From positions 558,001 to 622,000 of the forward strand of contig CP071499.1 in NCBI GenBank assembly GCA_017354895.1: DNA of 64,000 nt, in the 5' to 3' direction. Shown piece by piece: positions 29,984 through 40,348 of this stretch. The translations under genes were made by a program, and so were the position numbers. Origin of the DNA: Podospora comata. Lineage: Eukaryota; Ascomycota; Sordariomycetes; Sordariales; Podosporaceae. How positions within the stretch are numbered: position 1 is the first letter of the stretch; every line of letters begins with the position of its first letter. The notes under the pieces were generated by a model, which was not told the DNA's origin, ran no database searches, and saw only the letters and a list, made by a program, of their open reading frames with translations.

Positions 29984-31298
29984 ATGTTGAAATTTGGTCT
30001 TGTTGTCTCAGCCTTCATTGGCATCTGCTCCGCCCAGACGGGTGTCGAGCTCGACCGGCCTATGCTCGGTCCACCTGGATCACCGCCACGCAGAAGCCCG
30101 GTTGCCATGTTGCGCTTTGGCTGCTCGCAGGTTGTGATTGAGCGTCTGGATCCGTAAGTGCTTCTCGACATTAAACCAGCAGAAGGGCGACTGGAGCTAA
30201 CCTCCGAGACAAGACTCGTCAACCCAGGCCAAAACCCATCATCCCACATGCACCAAATCGTGGGAGGAAACGCCTTCTCGGCCTCCATGCCCCTCGAAGA
30301 CATCTCCGCCCTCTCCACCTGCACGACTTGCCACTTCCAAGAAGACCACTCCAACTACTGGACCGCCAACCTTTACTTCCGTGCACGCAACGGCACCTAC
30401 AAACGTGTTCCTCAGATGGCCAACGAGTTCAACACCGGCGATAACGGTGGTATTACCGTGTACTATACATCCCCAGCGCCGAATGCCACGACTGCTTTCA
30501 AGCCCGGCTTTCGCATGCTGGCCGGCGATGTGAACCTACGCAAGTCAGAGGGTCTCGGTCGGAACATGCAGCAGTGCTATCGGTGCTATACCAAGGAGAA
30601 CTTTGGAGGGAGCATGTACAGCCCGTGCATGGACCCTGTTTATGATACGGACCATCTTCCCAAGATACCCTGTCCTGGCGGGATCAGGTCTAATATCATC
30701 TTTCCGCTGTGCTGGGATGGCGTCAACTTGGATAGTCCAAACCACAAGGATCACGTTGCGCATCCTATCACAGGACCAACATCGTTTTCCGTTGTCGGCG
30801 GAGAATGCCCCAAGTCGCATCCTGTCAAGATACCGCAGGTCATGTACGAAGTGATGTGGGACACGAGACCGTTCAACAACCCGGAAGACTGGCCGGAGGA
30901 TGGGAGTCAGCCTTTGGTGTTGTCGAATGGTGATACGTGAGTTTATTTCAGCTCTGGGTTGACAGCTCAAGTCAATTGTGGTGGTATACTGACGCTGGAA
31001 CAGAACCGGGTATGGTCAACATGGCGATTATGTCTTTGGCTGGGAAAAGGATTCCCTTCAAGTCGCGATGGATACGGGGTGTTATCTGCGAAATTGCAGT
31101 AGCTTGACTGAGCTGCCGCCAAAGGTCAAGAACCAGTGCCAGGTGCCGGTCAGTGCAACGGTTGATGGAGATTTGGATGAGTGCAAGTGACCCCCCCACC
31201 TTTTTTTTTTTTTTTTTTTTTTTTTTGTGTTTTGAAGCTGTAGAGCTAATGGAATGACAGGGCTTACTGAGCTGCCGGGTGGTGGCCATGGTGAGTAG
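29984..31298 (+). CDS. DUF1996 secreted protein, copy 2
   Basis: Exons 29984-30153, 30214-30936, 31004-31182 and 31261-31298, 369 aa. Signal peptide MLKFGLVVSAFIGICSAQ, then the same DUF1996 blocks as copy 1 (LRFGCSQVVIERLDP, HMHQIVGGNAF, CTTCHFQEDHSNYWTANLYF, CWDGVNLDSPNHKDHV, YVFGWEKDSLQVAMDTGC). The last intron (31183-31260) has a GC donor (GCAAGT) and contains a T26 run; only with it does the protein end in the family's DEWLTELPGG instead of stopping at TGA. Compared with copy 1 it has an extra intron near the N-terminus and a longer linker. Confidence 0.9.
31201..31226 (+). repeat. T26 homopolymer inside an intron
   Basis: Twenty-six consecutive T in the last intron of DUF1996 copy 2, just after a C-run and upstream of the acceptor. 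Confidence 0.95.
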
Positions 31299-31478
31299 GG
31301 CACGGGAATGCCAGTAGAAACAATTGGGTGGAGTGGTAGATTAACATTTGCCACAGCATAAGCCCACAGCCGCAGATTGTGGTACACTGCCCCTGAGCCA
31401 CGTGGATGGCCCCCTCCCGTGCCGTGTGCCTGCCTTGGGTGGCTACGTCATTGTCAACTTCGTGCTACGCTCGTGGTT

Positions 31479-31485
31479 TATATAA
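31479..31485 (+). promoter_or_regulatory. TATA box of the 31571 gene
   Basis: TATATAA 86 bp before the ATG, followed by a CT-rich leader. Position and context fit a fungal core promoter. Confidence 0.55.
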
Positions 31486-31570
31486 TTATTATCGTTCATT
31501 TCCTTGACTCCGTTTTTTTGCTCACTTCAAAACATCTCTCTTGACAAACTCCCATACTCACCGATTCATA

Positions 31571-32353
31571 ATGGCACAAGCCAAAACAACTTCACTCGTC
31601 CTTGCTGACGCCGACCACCTCATCTACGACACTTCTTCCACCCCTCCCACTGCAGTCTACGGCCTCAGCACAAACATCGAATCGCTCACTTACAAAGACT
31701 CCTCCCTGAACTTCAGTCGCGCGCTCCATCAAAAAACGGCATCATCATCAACACTCGAATCAGACCCCGCGACACAACAAAAAGGCGACCGCCTCTACAA
31801 CCTCGTCCACCCCCTCAACGCAGACTACCGCACCGACATCCCCGCCCACTTCTTCCTCACCTGCCATTCCCCATCCCTCTCCCCCGTGGGCAACATTAAA
31901 CTCACCACGTCCAAGTCCCTCCTCTCCAGCAAACCTGACAAAATCAAAGCGGTGCACTACCCCAACCGCACAGCATCGACCTCCCCACTATTCCCCGACG
32001 AAGATGCCACTGAAAAGGTTCTCTTCACATGCAGCAAACAAACATTTGGCAAGGGCTACACCTGGACAAACTCGCAAAACAAGGAAGTAGCACGAGAGGA
32101 AGAGCTCAAGGACGGGGATGCTGTCAAGGGCAGAAGGTTGATTTTCACAAGTGGACAAATCACCCAGGAGGAACAAGACGCCCTTGTTGCAGTTTGGGTT
32201 CTGAAACGGTGGGTGGAAGTGGCCGAGGAGAAGGAATTCAAGAAGGAGGCGCTGGACAAGCTGTCTCCGGCCGAGCAAGCGGCCATGGATATGAAGTGGT
32301 TCAAGCGGGCGGGGGGGTTGGCCGGGTTGGCGGCTGCGGGAGGGGCTTGCTGA
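31571..32353 (+). CDS. Hypothetical protein, 260 aa
   Basis: Single exon from ATG 31571 (ATAATGGCAC) behind a TATA box and CT-rich leader. No family recognised. No signal peptide; the C-terminus is glycine- and alanine-rich, ending AGGLAGLAAAGGAC. Around residues 135-180 there is a possible folded core (HYPNRTASTSPLF, VLFTCSKQTFGKGYTW); the following part is Lys/Glu-rich and helical (VAVWVLKRWVEVAEEKEFKK). Codon third positions shift from C to G along the gene. Confidence 0.75.
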   Translation: MAQAKTTSLVLADADHLIYDTSSTPPTAVYGLSTNIESLTYKDSSLNFSRALHQKTASSSTLESDPATQQKGDRLYNLVHPLNADYRTDIPAHFFLTCHSPSLSPVGNIKLTTSKSLLSSKPDKIKAVHYPNRTASTSPLFPDEDATEKVLFTCSKQTFGKGYTWTNSQNKEVAREEELKDGDAVKGRRLIFTSGQITQEEQDALVAVWVLKRWVEVAEEKEFKKEALDKLSPAEQAAMDMKWFKRAGGLAGLAAAGGAC

Positions 32354-33235
32354 GGGGGCTGTGCCGTAGCCTGGGGCTAGGATCGGGTGTCTGTTGGGGT
32401 TGAAGAGCGGTACACGGGCTGTGTAACTGTCGATCAACCCGTTGACTTGCGTAGTTTGGTAACGAATCATTACTGGATCACACTACATGTGTATGCATAC
32501 TACAACAAACTTGGACTGTTGTTGCTTACGGCCCACAGAAATGATCCTTCCCCGCCCGCATATATTCTCCGTCAGCCTCGTGGAAAAGGAGGAAATTCTC
32601 CGGACAAAGACTTGGGCCAATGAATATAGAGAGATACCTTTTGGTCGCCAAGAATGCTACGCTTGAAGGATTGCAGTTACAGTAAATAGAGCGAGGTTCC
32701 AACCATGGCTGACCGATCCCATTCTCTTGGTGTCGACTGCTCCTTCCGGTTTGGAACAATACTCTCCTATTCTGGACAGGAAACCAACCCTTTCCCGCAA
32801 GGCCGATCTTGCTCAATCGCAAACTGGCAGCTACCGTATCCATGATTACTGTCTTCGGGCATCAAGCTGACCACAACAGCACCATGCCCATCTGGTCCAG
32901 CTCCCGACTCCAAGACCCGGAGGGCGAAAGTTTTGGATGGCTGTTGTTGCGGTCAGATGGCAAAGACGGCTCCTTGACGTCATTGAATACAGCCAAGAGC
33001 CTCCGTGTGATTCGGTGAGTGTTTATTTGGACATGCAACCAGCTTCATGGGCTCTCAGGTGGTCATCCCGGAACCCGGAACGGCAGGACCAAGAGTGGCT
33101 TCGCGGGAGCTCGGTGTTGGTACCGAATGGCGCGGGGAGCTGCAAGGTGCTAAGGGGGAGCCAGGAAAGTGAAAAGGGCTGCCGATCGTAGGAGGGCGGA
33201 CGTGGATCGTGAGATCGGCAGGTGTAAAGCTGGAG

Positions 33236-33258
33236 CGGTGGTGGTGGTGGTGGTGGTG
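33236..33258 (+). repeat. GGT trinucleotide microsatellite
   Basis: About seven and a half GGT/GTG units, probably intergenic. Confidence 0.9.
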
Positions 33259-33279
33259 TAGCTGAAGACCTGGTCTATA

Positions 33280-33650
33280 TGACAGAGGAATAGTCGGCAG
33301 GGTCTACCTCTAGATGTTGGTGCCTAGGCTTACCCTTGAAGTCTGGGCCTTGGTGCTGATCGAGTAGAAAATATGTGGTGGGCGGCAAAGTCACTCCCAG
33401 CCAACACAAGGCAGCCGACTCTTCCGGAGTTGGTCAATGTCTGTGAACGCAAGTCTTGCGCTAAGCGGTGCCTGTTGGTAAGGCTAGATATTTAGGTGGT
33501 AGCCACTCAACCTCGGACTTGGTTGCGGCAGGGGGCTTACCGTACAAGTCCAGATCCTCGGCGGGGGCATCGAGAAAGAACTTTCCCATCTGGAAATCGA
33601 ATTTTGTCGATGACAGTCATGCCAAGAGAAACAAAGGTTACGTTGTCCAT
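33280..33650 (-). pseudogene. Relic of a PfkB/MAK32-like kinase gene, N-terminal part
   Basis: Minus strand: ATG at 33650 opens MDNVTFVSLGMTVIDKIRFP, which resembles the start of fungal MAK32-type PfkB carbohydrate kinases (FVSLGMxIIDEIxFP). It continues into a degraded glycine segment (RGSGLV). Further down, near 33410, is GRVGCLVLAGSDFAAHH, resembling the next block of the family. The rest of the kinase, including the C-terminal ATP-binding motif, is absent and the pieces are not in one frame. Confidence 0.42.
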
Positions 33651-34023
33651 GGCCGGGAGGTCCGATAAGTCAGGTGCCGTACCACACGGGCAGGGGAGGT
33701 TGGCTTCGTTGCAACAGTAAGACGAAAACTGACCCAAATGGTAGAAGCTAATCACGTGTGCATCACACAAGCAGCATTGTGGTGGCAGTAATAACCTCGA
33801 AGTTGGGTCGGCCAAGCTCTAAAAGCGCTCTTGTGCCGCTCGTATAACAGCCACCGTTTGATCCTTCGAATTTCAAGGCAGGCAACATGCACTCTCGATC
33901 GATCGGTAGAATATTCAGAGAAATAATGTGACATAGTTACCCTTACCCTTCTGAGGCTATTGGGCCACCCCATCCATCCACCACCATCAGCTTTGAATTT
34001 TTCATGCGCAAAAACCAGCTCTG

Positions 34024-34603
34024 ATGTCTTTTCTACGGTCGCCCTTTGTGCAGCATCTCCTGGGCATCCTTCAGGTCGTGTCGGCATGTTTCATGGCATG
34101 GAAGGGCGCCTGCCTTCTCTCTGGCACTCCCTACCCGGCCGTGGTGGTCATCACCAACTCGATGGCCCCGGCCTTTGATCCGGGGGACATCTTGCTCGTC
34201 CATCGCCACCCGGCACATGACGGGAGAGTAAGGGTTGGTGACCTTCCCGTCATCCTCAATCCTGATCGACCATTTCCTTTTATTCACCGGGTTGTTGGTG
34301 TGTTTTATGATGACAATCAAGAGTATGTGTGCTTTGGATTACTGAATGGGTTGAGCGAACGATTGCTGATCTGCATGCAGGGAGATGGTGTTGACCAAAG
34401 GTGACAACAATGAGCTGAACGATTCAGTTGGAATGATGTATCCTGGTGGGCAGGAATACATCTCTCGACGTGAAATCGCCGGCTTCGTTAGAGGCTATGT
34501 TCCTTTGCTGGGTTGGGTTGTTATTTTCTTGCAGGACCCTGTCCGTACTATGGAGCGGTTGCTATCTTCAGGTGACGAGCTCGGGCCTGACAACTTTATA
34601 TGA
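34024..34603 (+). CDS. SEC11-like signal peptidase I, divergent paralogue
   Basis: Exons 34024-34322 and 34381-34603 (58-bp intron), 173 aa, the usual SEC11 length. An N-terminal hydrophobic anchor (LGILQVVSACFMAWKGACLL) is followed by VVVITNSMAPAFDPGDILLV with the catalytic Ser, then FPFIHRVVGVF with the catalytic His, LTKGDNNELND with the acidic partner, and VRGYVPLLGWVVIFLQD. Canonical SEC11 reads VVLSGSMEPAF; here ITN replaces LSG next to the Ser. Catalytic residues are intact, so it is probably active, but it may be a paralogue rather than the ER signal peptidase. It converges on the MBOAT gene, stop codons 67 bp apart. Confidence 0.85.
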
Positions 34604-34670
34604 TTCTGTTGAATTTCTCCCCGACATCGACCACCTTTAGTGATTGGTCAACGTTGAGCAACTATCTGAC

Positions 34671-35807
34671 CTACATACCCAGAGCAACATAGATCTTGGG
34701 GTACATCCACAGCGGCACCACCATAAAGAAGAATCCAAACAGGTACATCATCCCGGCCATTCTCACCGCCCAAGACGGCACCCCTTTCTTGCAACTCTTC
34801 CACCCCGCCGTCTTCCCGACAAAAGTCTCCACGGCACAAGCCACAAAGTTCAAGAAAAAGAACAAGACATCCCGACCCATCGCCCCGTCACCAACAGCCC
34901 ACCCCCCCAAGCCGTGTGACAAGCCCGAAAGTAAAAAAACAAACAGGGGTACCAATGTCTTTCTCAAACCTGTTTTCTTCTCAACGCCAAGTACACCCAA
35001 GAAGAGTCCCGCATAAAACGCAAACGTCGGGATCGTAATCCTATTCCACACTTTCCCCCAAAAGCCCCTCACAGACGTCGCATTCGCCGCACGCCCCCAG
35101 ATCGAGGGCCACTCCTCCGGTTCATCACATCTAAGGACTGCAACGAACGCGAGCGAGAGAGCACAACGGGAGGCTTCAAGAAGGTAAAACGCTGTCCAGA
35201 TCCAGTTCACCGAGATGCCGGCTCGGATGAGGAGCTGTCTACCGGTGAGTGATTGGAAGCGAAAGACTTCGTAGTCAGGGGCAAAATCCGATGGTTTGGC
35301 GCCTGTGAAGACAAATACGGAAATGGCATCTTGGACGAGGTGCGTGTCTGCTGTGAAGAGGAGGGCGATCTTGACGAGCTGAAGGATGGCGAATCTGAGC
35401 CGGGATTGGGGGTTCTTGTTGGGAGTAGTGGAGAATACCACTGGGGGGGCTTCAAGCCCTCGAGGGTTGTTCCAGAGTTTGTAAGCGTTGATGAAACCCG
35501 GAGATTTTGGTGGTTGGTAGTCAAGAACAAGGATTTTGAGAGTGTGAAGAAAGTAGAAGATGACGAGGCTGGCGTAGGTGCTGTTGAGCCCTCCAGGCCA
35601 TGTCAGGTGGTGGCAAGTGTTCAGAGACAGGAAGTTGAGTGGCCATATGGCGAGCAGTGAAAGCTTTCGGATTCCTTTTCCTTGGCGTAGAGACAATATC
35701 GTGATGAGGCTCGCCAGAGAAAAAGACCATAAAGGGGTGAACACTGTCGAATGCATAATCGTGAGTGAAATGTCGCACTTTCCGTAGTTGAGAATGACAA
35801 CATTCAT
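34671..35807 (-). CDS. MBOAT_2 wax-synthase-like acyltransferase
   Basis: Single exon, up to 378 aa from ATG 35807 (MNVVILNYGKC); ATG 35756 (MHSTVFTPLW) is an alternative. Six to eight hydrophobic segments. The wax-synthase domain signature is present: EEWPSIWGRAANATSVRGFW followed by GKVWNRITIP (equivalent of PxxxxxPxxxxSxxxFWGRRWHQ) and LLSGLSHGLGGW, with the proposed catalytic His. In fungi such enzymes acetylate terpenoids or other lipophilic alcohols. No terpene cyclase or P450 is near, so the substrate is open. Confidence 0.82.
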   Translation of the reverse strand: MNVVILNYGKCDISLTIMHSTVFTPLWSFSLASLITILSLRQGKGIRKLSLLAIWPLNFLSLNTCHHLTWPGGLNSTYASLVIFYFLHTLKILVLDYQPPKSPGFINAYKLWNNPRGLEAPPVVFSTTPNKNPQSRLRFAILQLVKIALLFTADTHLVQDAISVFVFTGAKPSDFAPDYEVFRFQSLTGRQLLIRAGISVNWIWTAFYLLEASRCALSLAFVAVLRCDEPEEWPSIWGRAANATSVRGFWGKVWNRITIPTFAFYAGLFLGVLGVEKKTGLRKTLVPLFVFLLSGLSHGLGGWAVGDGAMGRDVLFFFLNFVACAVETFVGKTAGWKSCKKGVPSWAVRMAGMMYLFGFFFMVVPLWMYPKIYVALGM

Positions 35808-36468
35808 TCGAGATAGAAGTACTCCAAGGAGGGAGAAAGTGGGATGTCGACGCCGCAGTCTTACAGTCTGTAACCCACCTCGTTTAAGTTCCAGCACACC
35901 GAATCCTTCTCAGGCGCTATGCGAGGATCCTGTACCATGCTGCACCGTTGCTGCCACGCAAGCTTCCATAAACCTTGGCTGGTCAGCCTTACACTTGAAA
36001 CTAGTCCACACTATAGATCAAGGGTGATCCAACGTTATGTTCCACAACCAAGAACATGTTTGCGGTCCCACGCCAGCCAAGGGAATCGAACATCAGACAC
36101 GACATCGATGGGCTACCATATCGTCGATATGGACAATCAACGTAACATCCACTGCTCCGATCACCTACCTGTGTAGGTCATATCTTGGGCCGTGCGGATT
36201 GTATACCTGGTCATCATAGTTCTTCTACCATGAGTGCCAGGAGCCGGCCATACCTCGGGGCAGGTTTCGACCACGAGATCCTCACCCCTGAGAATCTTCA
36301 CTGCTTCCGTCAAGATCACTAATGGCACCAAGGTCTAGTGACTCTCCAAGCTGACCAACAAGTCGGTGGGACCTGGCGATGATCAAGGCCGGTTGGAGGA
36401 AGGAACCTCTATCCATATTCACGAACAGAACGAGGTAGGTAGTATGACAAGAGCGAGACCAGCACAGG

Positions 36469-36476
36469 TATAAAAG
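36469..36476 (+). promoter_or_regulatory. TATA box of the small secreted protein gene
   Basis: TATAAAAG about 100 bp before ATG 36576, followed by a long CA/CT-rich leader (TTCAACACAACAACCTCTCC), typical of strongly expressed fungal genes. Confidence 0.6.
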
Positions 36477-36575
36477 CTGATCTCTTCGCCCAACCTTCAA
36501 TCATCTTCTGTCCTTCAACACAACAACCTCTCCAGCCCTCATCTATACCATTCCAGTACCACCACAACCAACAAA

Positions 36576-37181
36576 ATGCCTTCCTTCACCACCAAGGCCG
36601 CCGCTGTTGCGCTCGCGCTCAGCTACTTCTCCGTCCAGCAGGTCCAGTGCCCCCCGGTGTTCATCGGGCCCATCCTCACCGTCGTTGGCGCAGTTGCAGG
36701 CTTCGCCGTCGAGGTCACTGGTGCCGTCCTGCAGTGCGAACTTGGAGACTGCACCGACGACAGACGCCGCAGTGTGGCCGGCGGTCTCCGTGCCCGCATG
36801 CTCAAGGCGCGCCCCATCTTGACTGGCCGCCAGGCAACTCCCCCCACCGCCCCCGAGGGTGTGCCCCAGTTTGAGTTCGACAGGTGCTTCAACGACATCA
36901 ACGGCGGAAGCGTCCTCCTTGAGGGTCCGGTGGAGAATAACGGTGGGTGCTTGCGAATGACTCCTTTTTGAACAGATATGGCTGACACGTTTTGCGATCT
37001 AGGCATCCGCATCAGCGGTCTTCCTGCTACCTGCATGAACCTTGCTACTGTTCTTGATGGCGACGCTTCTGGTGGACCCCCTCCCACTCCTTGCGGCTCT
37101 GACTGCCTGCTGTACAACAACCTCAGTGCCGCCGAGTACAACAACATGCGCGGTATCTTGAACGACTGGGCCGGCGCTTAG
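36576..37181 (+). CDS. Small secreted cysteine-containing protein
   Basis: Exons 36576-36942 and 37003-37181 (60-bp intron), 181 aa. Signal peptide MPSFTTKAAAVALALSYFSV. The mature part has paired cysteines (QCELGDC, RCFND, PATCMN, PCGSDCLLY), a possible dibasic processing site (DDRRRSVAGG) and a hydrophobic glycine-rich stretch (PILTVVGAVAGFAVEV). Family not recognised; an effector- or stress-type secreted protein is possible. The promoter looks strong. Confidence 0.82.
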
Positions 37182-37406
37182 GTCTTCTCTCGACTGGATG
37201 TATGGTAGGGAGGCAGAGGGCTGAAGCCATTGGGGCTGGCACCGATTTTCTAAGAGGTTATTTTGTTCCTGTCGCTCATTTGTTGCATGTTTTCGGAGGA
37301 TGTACTGCGCAGTTCAGCTTGGTGTAGGTAGCAGGTAGCAGAGCCGGTCGTTGCCCAGGTACACAATACCACTACGCTGGCGTAGAAACCAATGTTCCCT
37401 CAAGAA

Positions 37407-38162
37407 TCACAGTGTCTTGCCCTCTTCCAACAATGCGACAAACTCCCCAATCTTCCTCGTCCTGGTCTCTGCCCGTTTGGTTGTCACGAGCTTCATCAGA
37501 AAAGTATACCTCTTCGTCTTCCCCAGCCCCTCCCAGAACCCCTTTGCCTTGTCATTCCCCGCCAGCGCGGCGCCAAAATCCTCGGGCATCTCCATCATGC
37601 TAGCCCCATCGTATGCCCTGTCCCAGCGTCCGTCTTCCTGTGCCCGCTTGACCTCTGCCAATCCTGCCTCTTCCATTCTTCCTGCTAGAGTCAAGGCAGC
37701 AACCTTTTGGACGTTGCGCTTGGACCACATGCTGTTCTTCCTTCGGGGGGTGAATCGCTGGAGGAAGTAGAGCGAGTCGAGGGCCTTGCGCTGGCCGTCG
37801 ATCCAGCCGTAGCAGAGAGCGCAGTCGATGGCTTCATCGTAGGAGATGGAGGGAATGTTGGAGTTTTTCTTGGAGATCTTGAGCCAGATTCCGAGGGGCG
37901 TTGTCGAATAGTTCGTGCCTAACCAGCTGGTGAAGGAGGCAGAGGTTGGGAAAGAGAGGGTTTCCGGGGTTGGGGTTAGCGGTGGAGTCTGAGGGGCGGT
38001 CGTCGTTTGTGGGGTTGGCATGGATGGTGGTTTTGCTGCTTCTGCTGCTGTTGCTTTGACCCGCGCGGGTGTCGGTTTGGGCAGAGCTGAGCTTGGTGTT
38101 GAGGCTTCAGCGACTGACTGAAGGGCTTTGGCTGCCGCGGAGCGACTTCGGGTCGACCTCAT
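37407..38162 (-). CDS. YdeI/OmpD-associated family protein
   Basis: Single exon, 251 aa from ATG 38162 (MRSTRSRSAAAKAL). After a Pro/Thr/Ala-rich linker of about 75 residues, the YdeI-type domain appears: FTSWLGTNYSTTPLGIWLKI, YDEAIDCALCYGWIDGQRKA, LQRFTPRRKNSMWSKRNVQK and ARLA-type AGRMEEAGLAEVKRAQEDGRW, ending with a helical TKRYTFLMKLVTTKRAETR block. In bacteria the family (OmdA, PF13376) is linked to envelope or stress functions; the fungal role is unknown. No break. Confidence 0.88.
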   Translation of the reverse strand: MRSTRSRSAAAKALQSVAEASTPSSALPKPTPARVKATAAEAAKPPSMPTPQTTTAPQTPPLTPTPETLSFPTSASFTSWLGTNYSTTPLGIWLKISKKNSNIPSISYDEAIDCALCYGWIDGQRKALDSLYFLQRFTPRRKNSMWSKRNVQKVAALTLAGRMEEAGLAEVKRAQEDGRWDRAYDGASMMEMPEDFGAALAGNDKAKGFWEGLGKTKRYTFLMKLVTTKRAETRTRKIGEFVALLEEGKTL

Positions 38163-38650
38163 TTTCGGAACTGATGGATGATGAATGATGAAGAGAAGAC
38201 GCGTTTGACAAAGCCAACAACTTGGGAGGCGCGTGGTGAGCACCCCGCGCCAAGGCCACATGTGTAAGTCCGGGGTCCGGGTTTCGGGTTAGGGTTTACT
38301 AGCATCTCATTACCCCTGAGCCCCTGACTCCACCTTTGCATCTGGGTGCCAAAGTAAACATGAGACTTAGGTTCCATCTCAAACCGATGGGAGAGGACTA
38401 TCCGAAAATACCGAGCCATGATAACTAATCCAGAAACTATATGAGGACTGCGAACCAACTCCAACAGCTTCGGTAACCCCACTTGGCGATGTCGTGATTG
38501 TGCGCCATCGCCATTTGTCATCCATCCCACCTTGTCATGAGAGATAAGTATGAGAATATCATGGGTTTTGAGAGCTCTTGAAAGAGCGTCCTCAACACTG
38601 AGTATTTTTTTATCTCTCTGGTAACGAAACAATCCTTTGACTCTTTCACC

Positions 38651-39985
38651 ATGGCTACCCCGAAGAAGCAGCTGCACCTCACAGCGTTTATGCGCCCAGT
38701 CTCGCTCCATACAGGAGCATGGCGCTACCCCGGTGCTGTTCCTAATGCCAACTTTTCTCTCCCGCATCTCAAGTCCTTCATTCAAAAGCTCGAAGCTGCC
38801 AAGTTCGATGCCTTCTTCATGGCCGACCACCTAGCAGTCTTGAACATGCCCATCGAGGCCCTGCAGCGATCCCACACCGTCACCTCCTTTGAGCCATTCA
38901 CTCTTCTGTCCGCACTGTCCGCTGTGACGGAGAAGATCGGCCTCGCGGCCACAGCCTCGACTACATACGACGAACCCTACCACGTCGCCCGCCGCTTCGC
39001 CAGCTTGGACCACCTCTCCTCGGGCAGAGCAGCCTGGAACATCGTCACGACCGGCAATCCGGAATCTGCCAAGAATTTTGGGTTGGATGAGCACGTGGAG
39101 CATTCTGAGCGGTACAAGCGAGCCAGGGAGTTTTACGAGGTTGTCACTGGGCTGTGGGATAGTTTCGCGGACGACGCGTTCGCCTCTCGGAGTCAGGAGT
39201 CCGGGATCTACTTTGATCCTTCCAAGCTTCACGTGCTCAACCACAAAGGGGAGAGTCTCAAAGTGAGGGGGCCTTTGAACATTGCGAGACCGGTACAAGG
39301 GTGGCCAGTGATTGTTCAGGCTGGGCAGTCAGAGCCGGGGAAACAGCTTGCCGCAGAGACGGCAGAGGTGGTGTTTTGTTCGCCGAGGGATATTCAAGGT
39401 GCGAAGGAATTGTATGAGGATATCAAGGGAAGGGCAGAGAAGTATGGCAGGAATAGGGACAGCTTGAGGATCCTGCCGGCCGCCTTGGTGATTGTTGGTG
39501 ATACAGTTCAGGATGCCAAGGAGAAGAGGTTGAAGCTTGATAGCCTGGTTCATTATGATAGCGCGATTGCCTCGCTGTCCATTGCTCTTGGTAGCGATGC
39601 TTCAGGGTTCGATCCTGATGGTCCACTGCCAGATGATATTGCAGACACCAACGCCAGCAAGACTGGGAGAGCAGGGGTTATCAAGCTCGCAAGGGATGAA
39701 GGCCTGACAGTCAAGCAGCTTGCCCAAAGATATGGAGGGTATGCTGGGCTAGCCTTTGTTGGTACACCCCAGAGCATTGCTGACGAGATGGAGGAATGGC
39801 TGTCACAAGGGGCCGCAGATGGTTTTACTGTCACTTTCCCTTTTGTCCCCCAGGGAATAGATGATGTCACGCAGAGACTGGTTCCTGAACTTCAGAGACG
39901 GGGCTTGTTCAGAACTGAGTATGAGGGGAGTACTTTGAGGGAGCACCTTGGACTGTCCAGGCCGAACAATCGTTTCTTTACCTGA
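38651..39985 (+). CDS. FMN-dependent luciferase-like monooxygenase (NtaA/SnaA type)
   Basis: Single exon, 444 aa, ATG in CACCATGG context. Blocks of the nitrilotriacetate/DMS-sulfonate monooxygenase subfamily: LTAFMRPVSLHTGAWRYP, FFMADHLAVL, PFTLLSALSAVTEKIGLAAT, RRFASLDHLSSGRAAWNIVT, PVIVQAGQSEPGKQLAAETA, YGGYAGLAFVGTPQSIADEM and DGFTVTFPFVPQGIDDV. These TIM-barrel enzymes use FMNH2 from a separate reductase, and none is adjacent. Likely oxidises C-S or C-N bonds of small organics; substrate not predictable. Confidence 0.94.
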   Translation: MATPKKQLHLTAFMRPVSLHTGAWRYPGAVPNANFSLPHLKSFIQKLEAAKFDAFFMADHLAVLNMPIEALQRSHTVTSFEPFTLLSALSAVTEKIGLAATASTTYDEPYHVARRFASLDHLSSGRAAWNIVTTGNPESAKNFGLDEHVEHSERYKRAREFYEVVTGLWDSFADDAFASRSQESGIYFDPSKLHVLNHKGESLKVRGPLNIARPVQGWPVIVQAGQSEPGKQLAAETAEVVFCSPRDIQGAKELYEDIKGRAEKYGRNRDSLRILPAALVIVGDTVQDAKEKRLKLDSLVHYDSAIASLSIALGSDASGFDPDGPLPDDIADTNASKTGRAGVIKLARDEGLTVKQLAQRYGGYAGLAFVGTPQSIADEMEEWLSQGAADGFTVTFPFVPQGIDDVTQRLVPELQRRGLFRTEYEGSTLREHLGLSRPNNRFFT

Positions 39986-40348
39986 AACAATAATGAACGT
40001 ATGAAGGGGTCTTGCCTGATGGATAAATCCTTCAGTAATCAAATTTCCCACTTATGTCTGCCGTCAGTGGCTTTTGTTGAGAGTGGGGATCCGGCGGTTG
40101 AAGGCTGAAGCCCGGAATCTCGCGTCACCTGATGTGTAACGGTCTGTAACGGTTTTCCCTTTTTCTTTGCATCCGCTCTTTGGCAATCTCGAATAAAGTT
40201 TAATCAAGGTTTGATACACCTTCAGTCAGCAAAATACCTCAAAAAGGAATGAACTTTTGCCTTTCTGCTCGTGTCTACCAAACACTCCCGTCCTGATCCT
40301 CAGTCAACAGTCGAGTTTTATAACCATCGATTTGTGCAGGGCAACAAA

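Noticed and set aside
36576-37181. Assignment to a named incompatibility-induced (idi) gene
   Set aside because: Size and secretion fit, but I cannot recall enough sequence to support the name.
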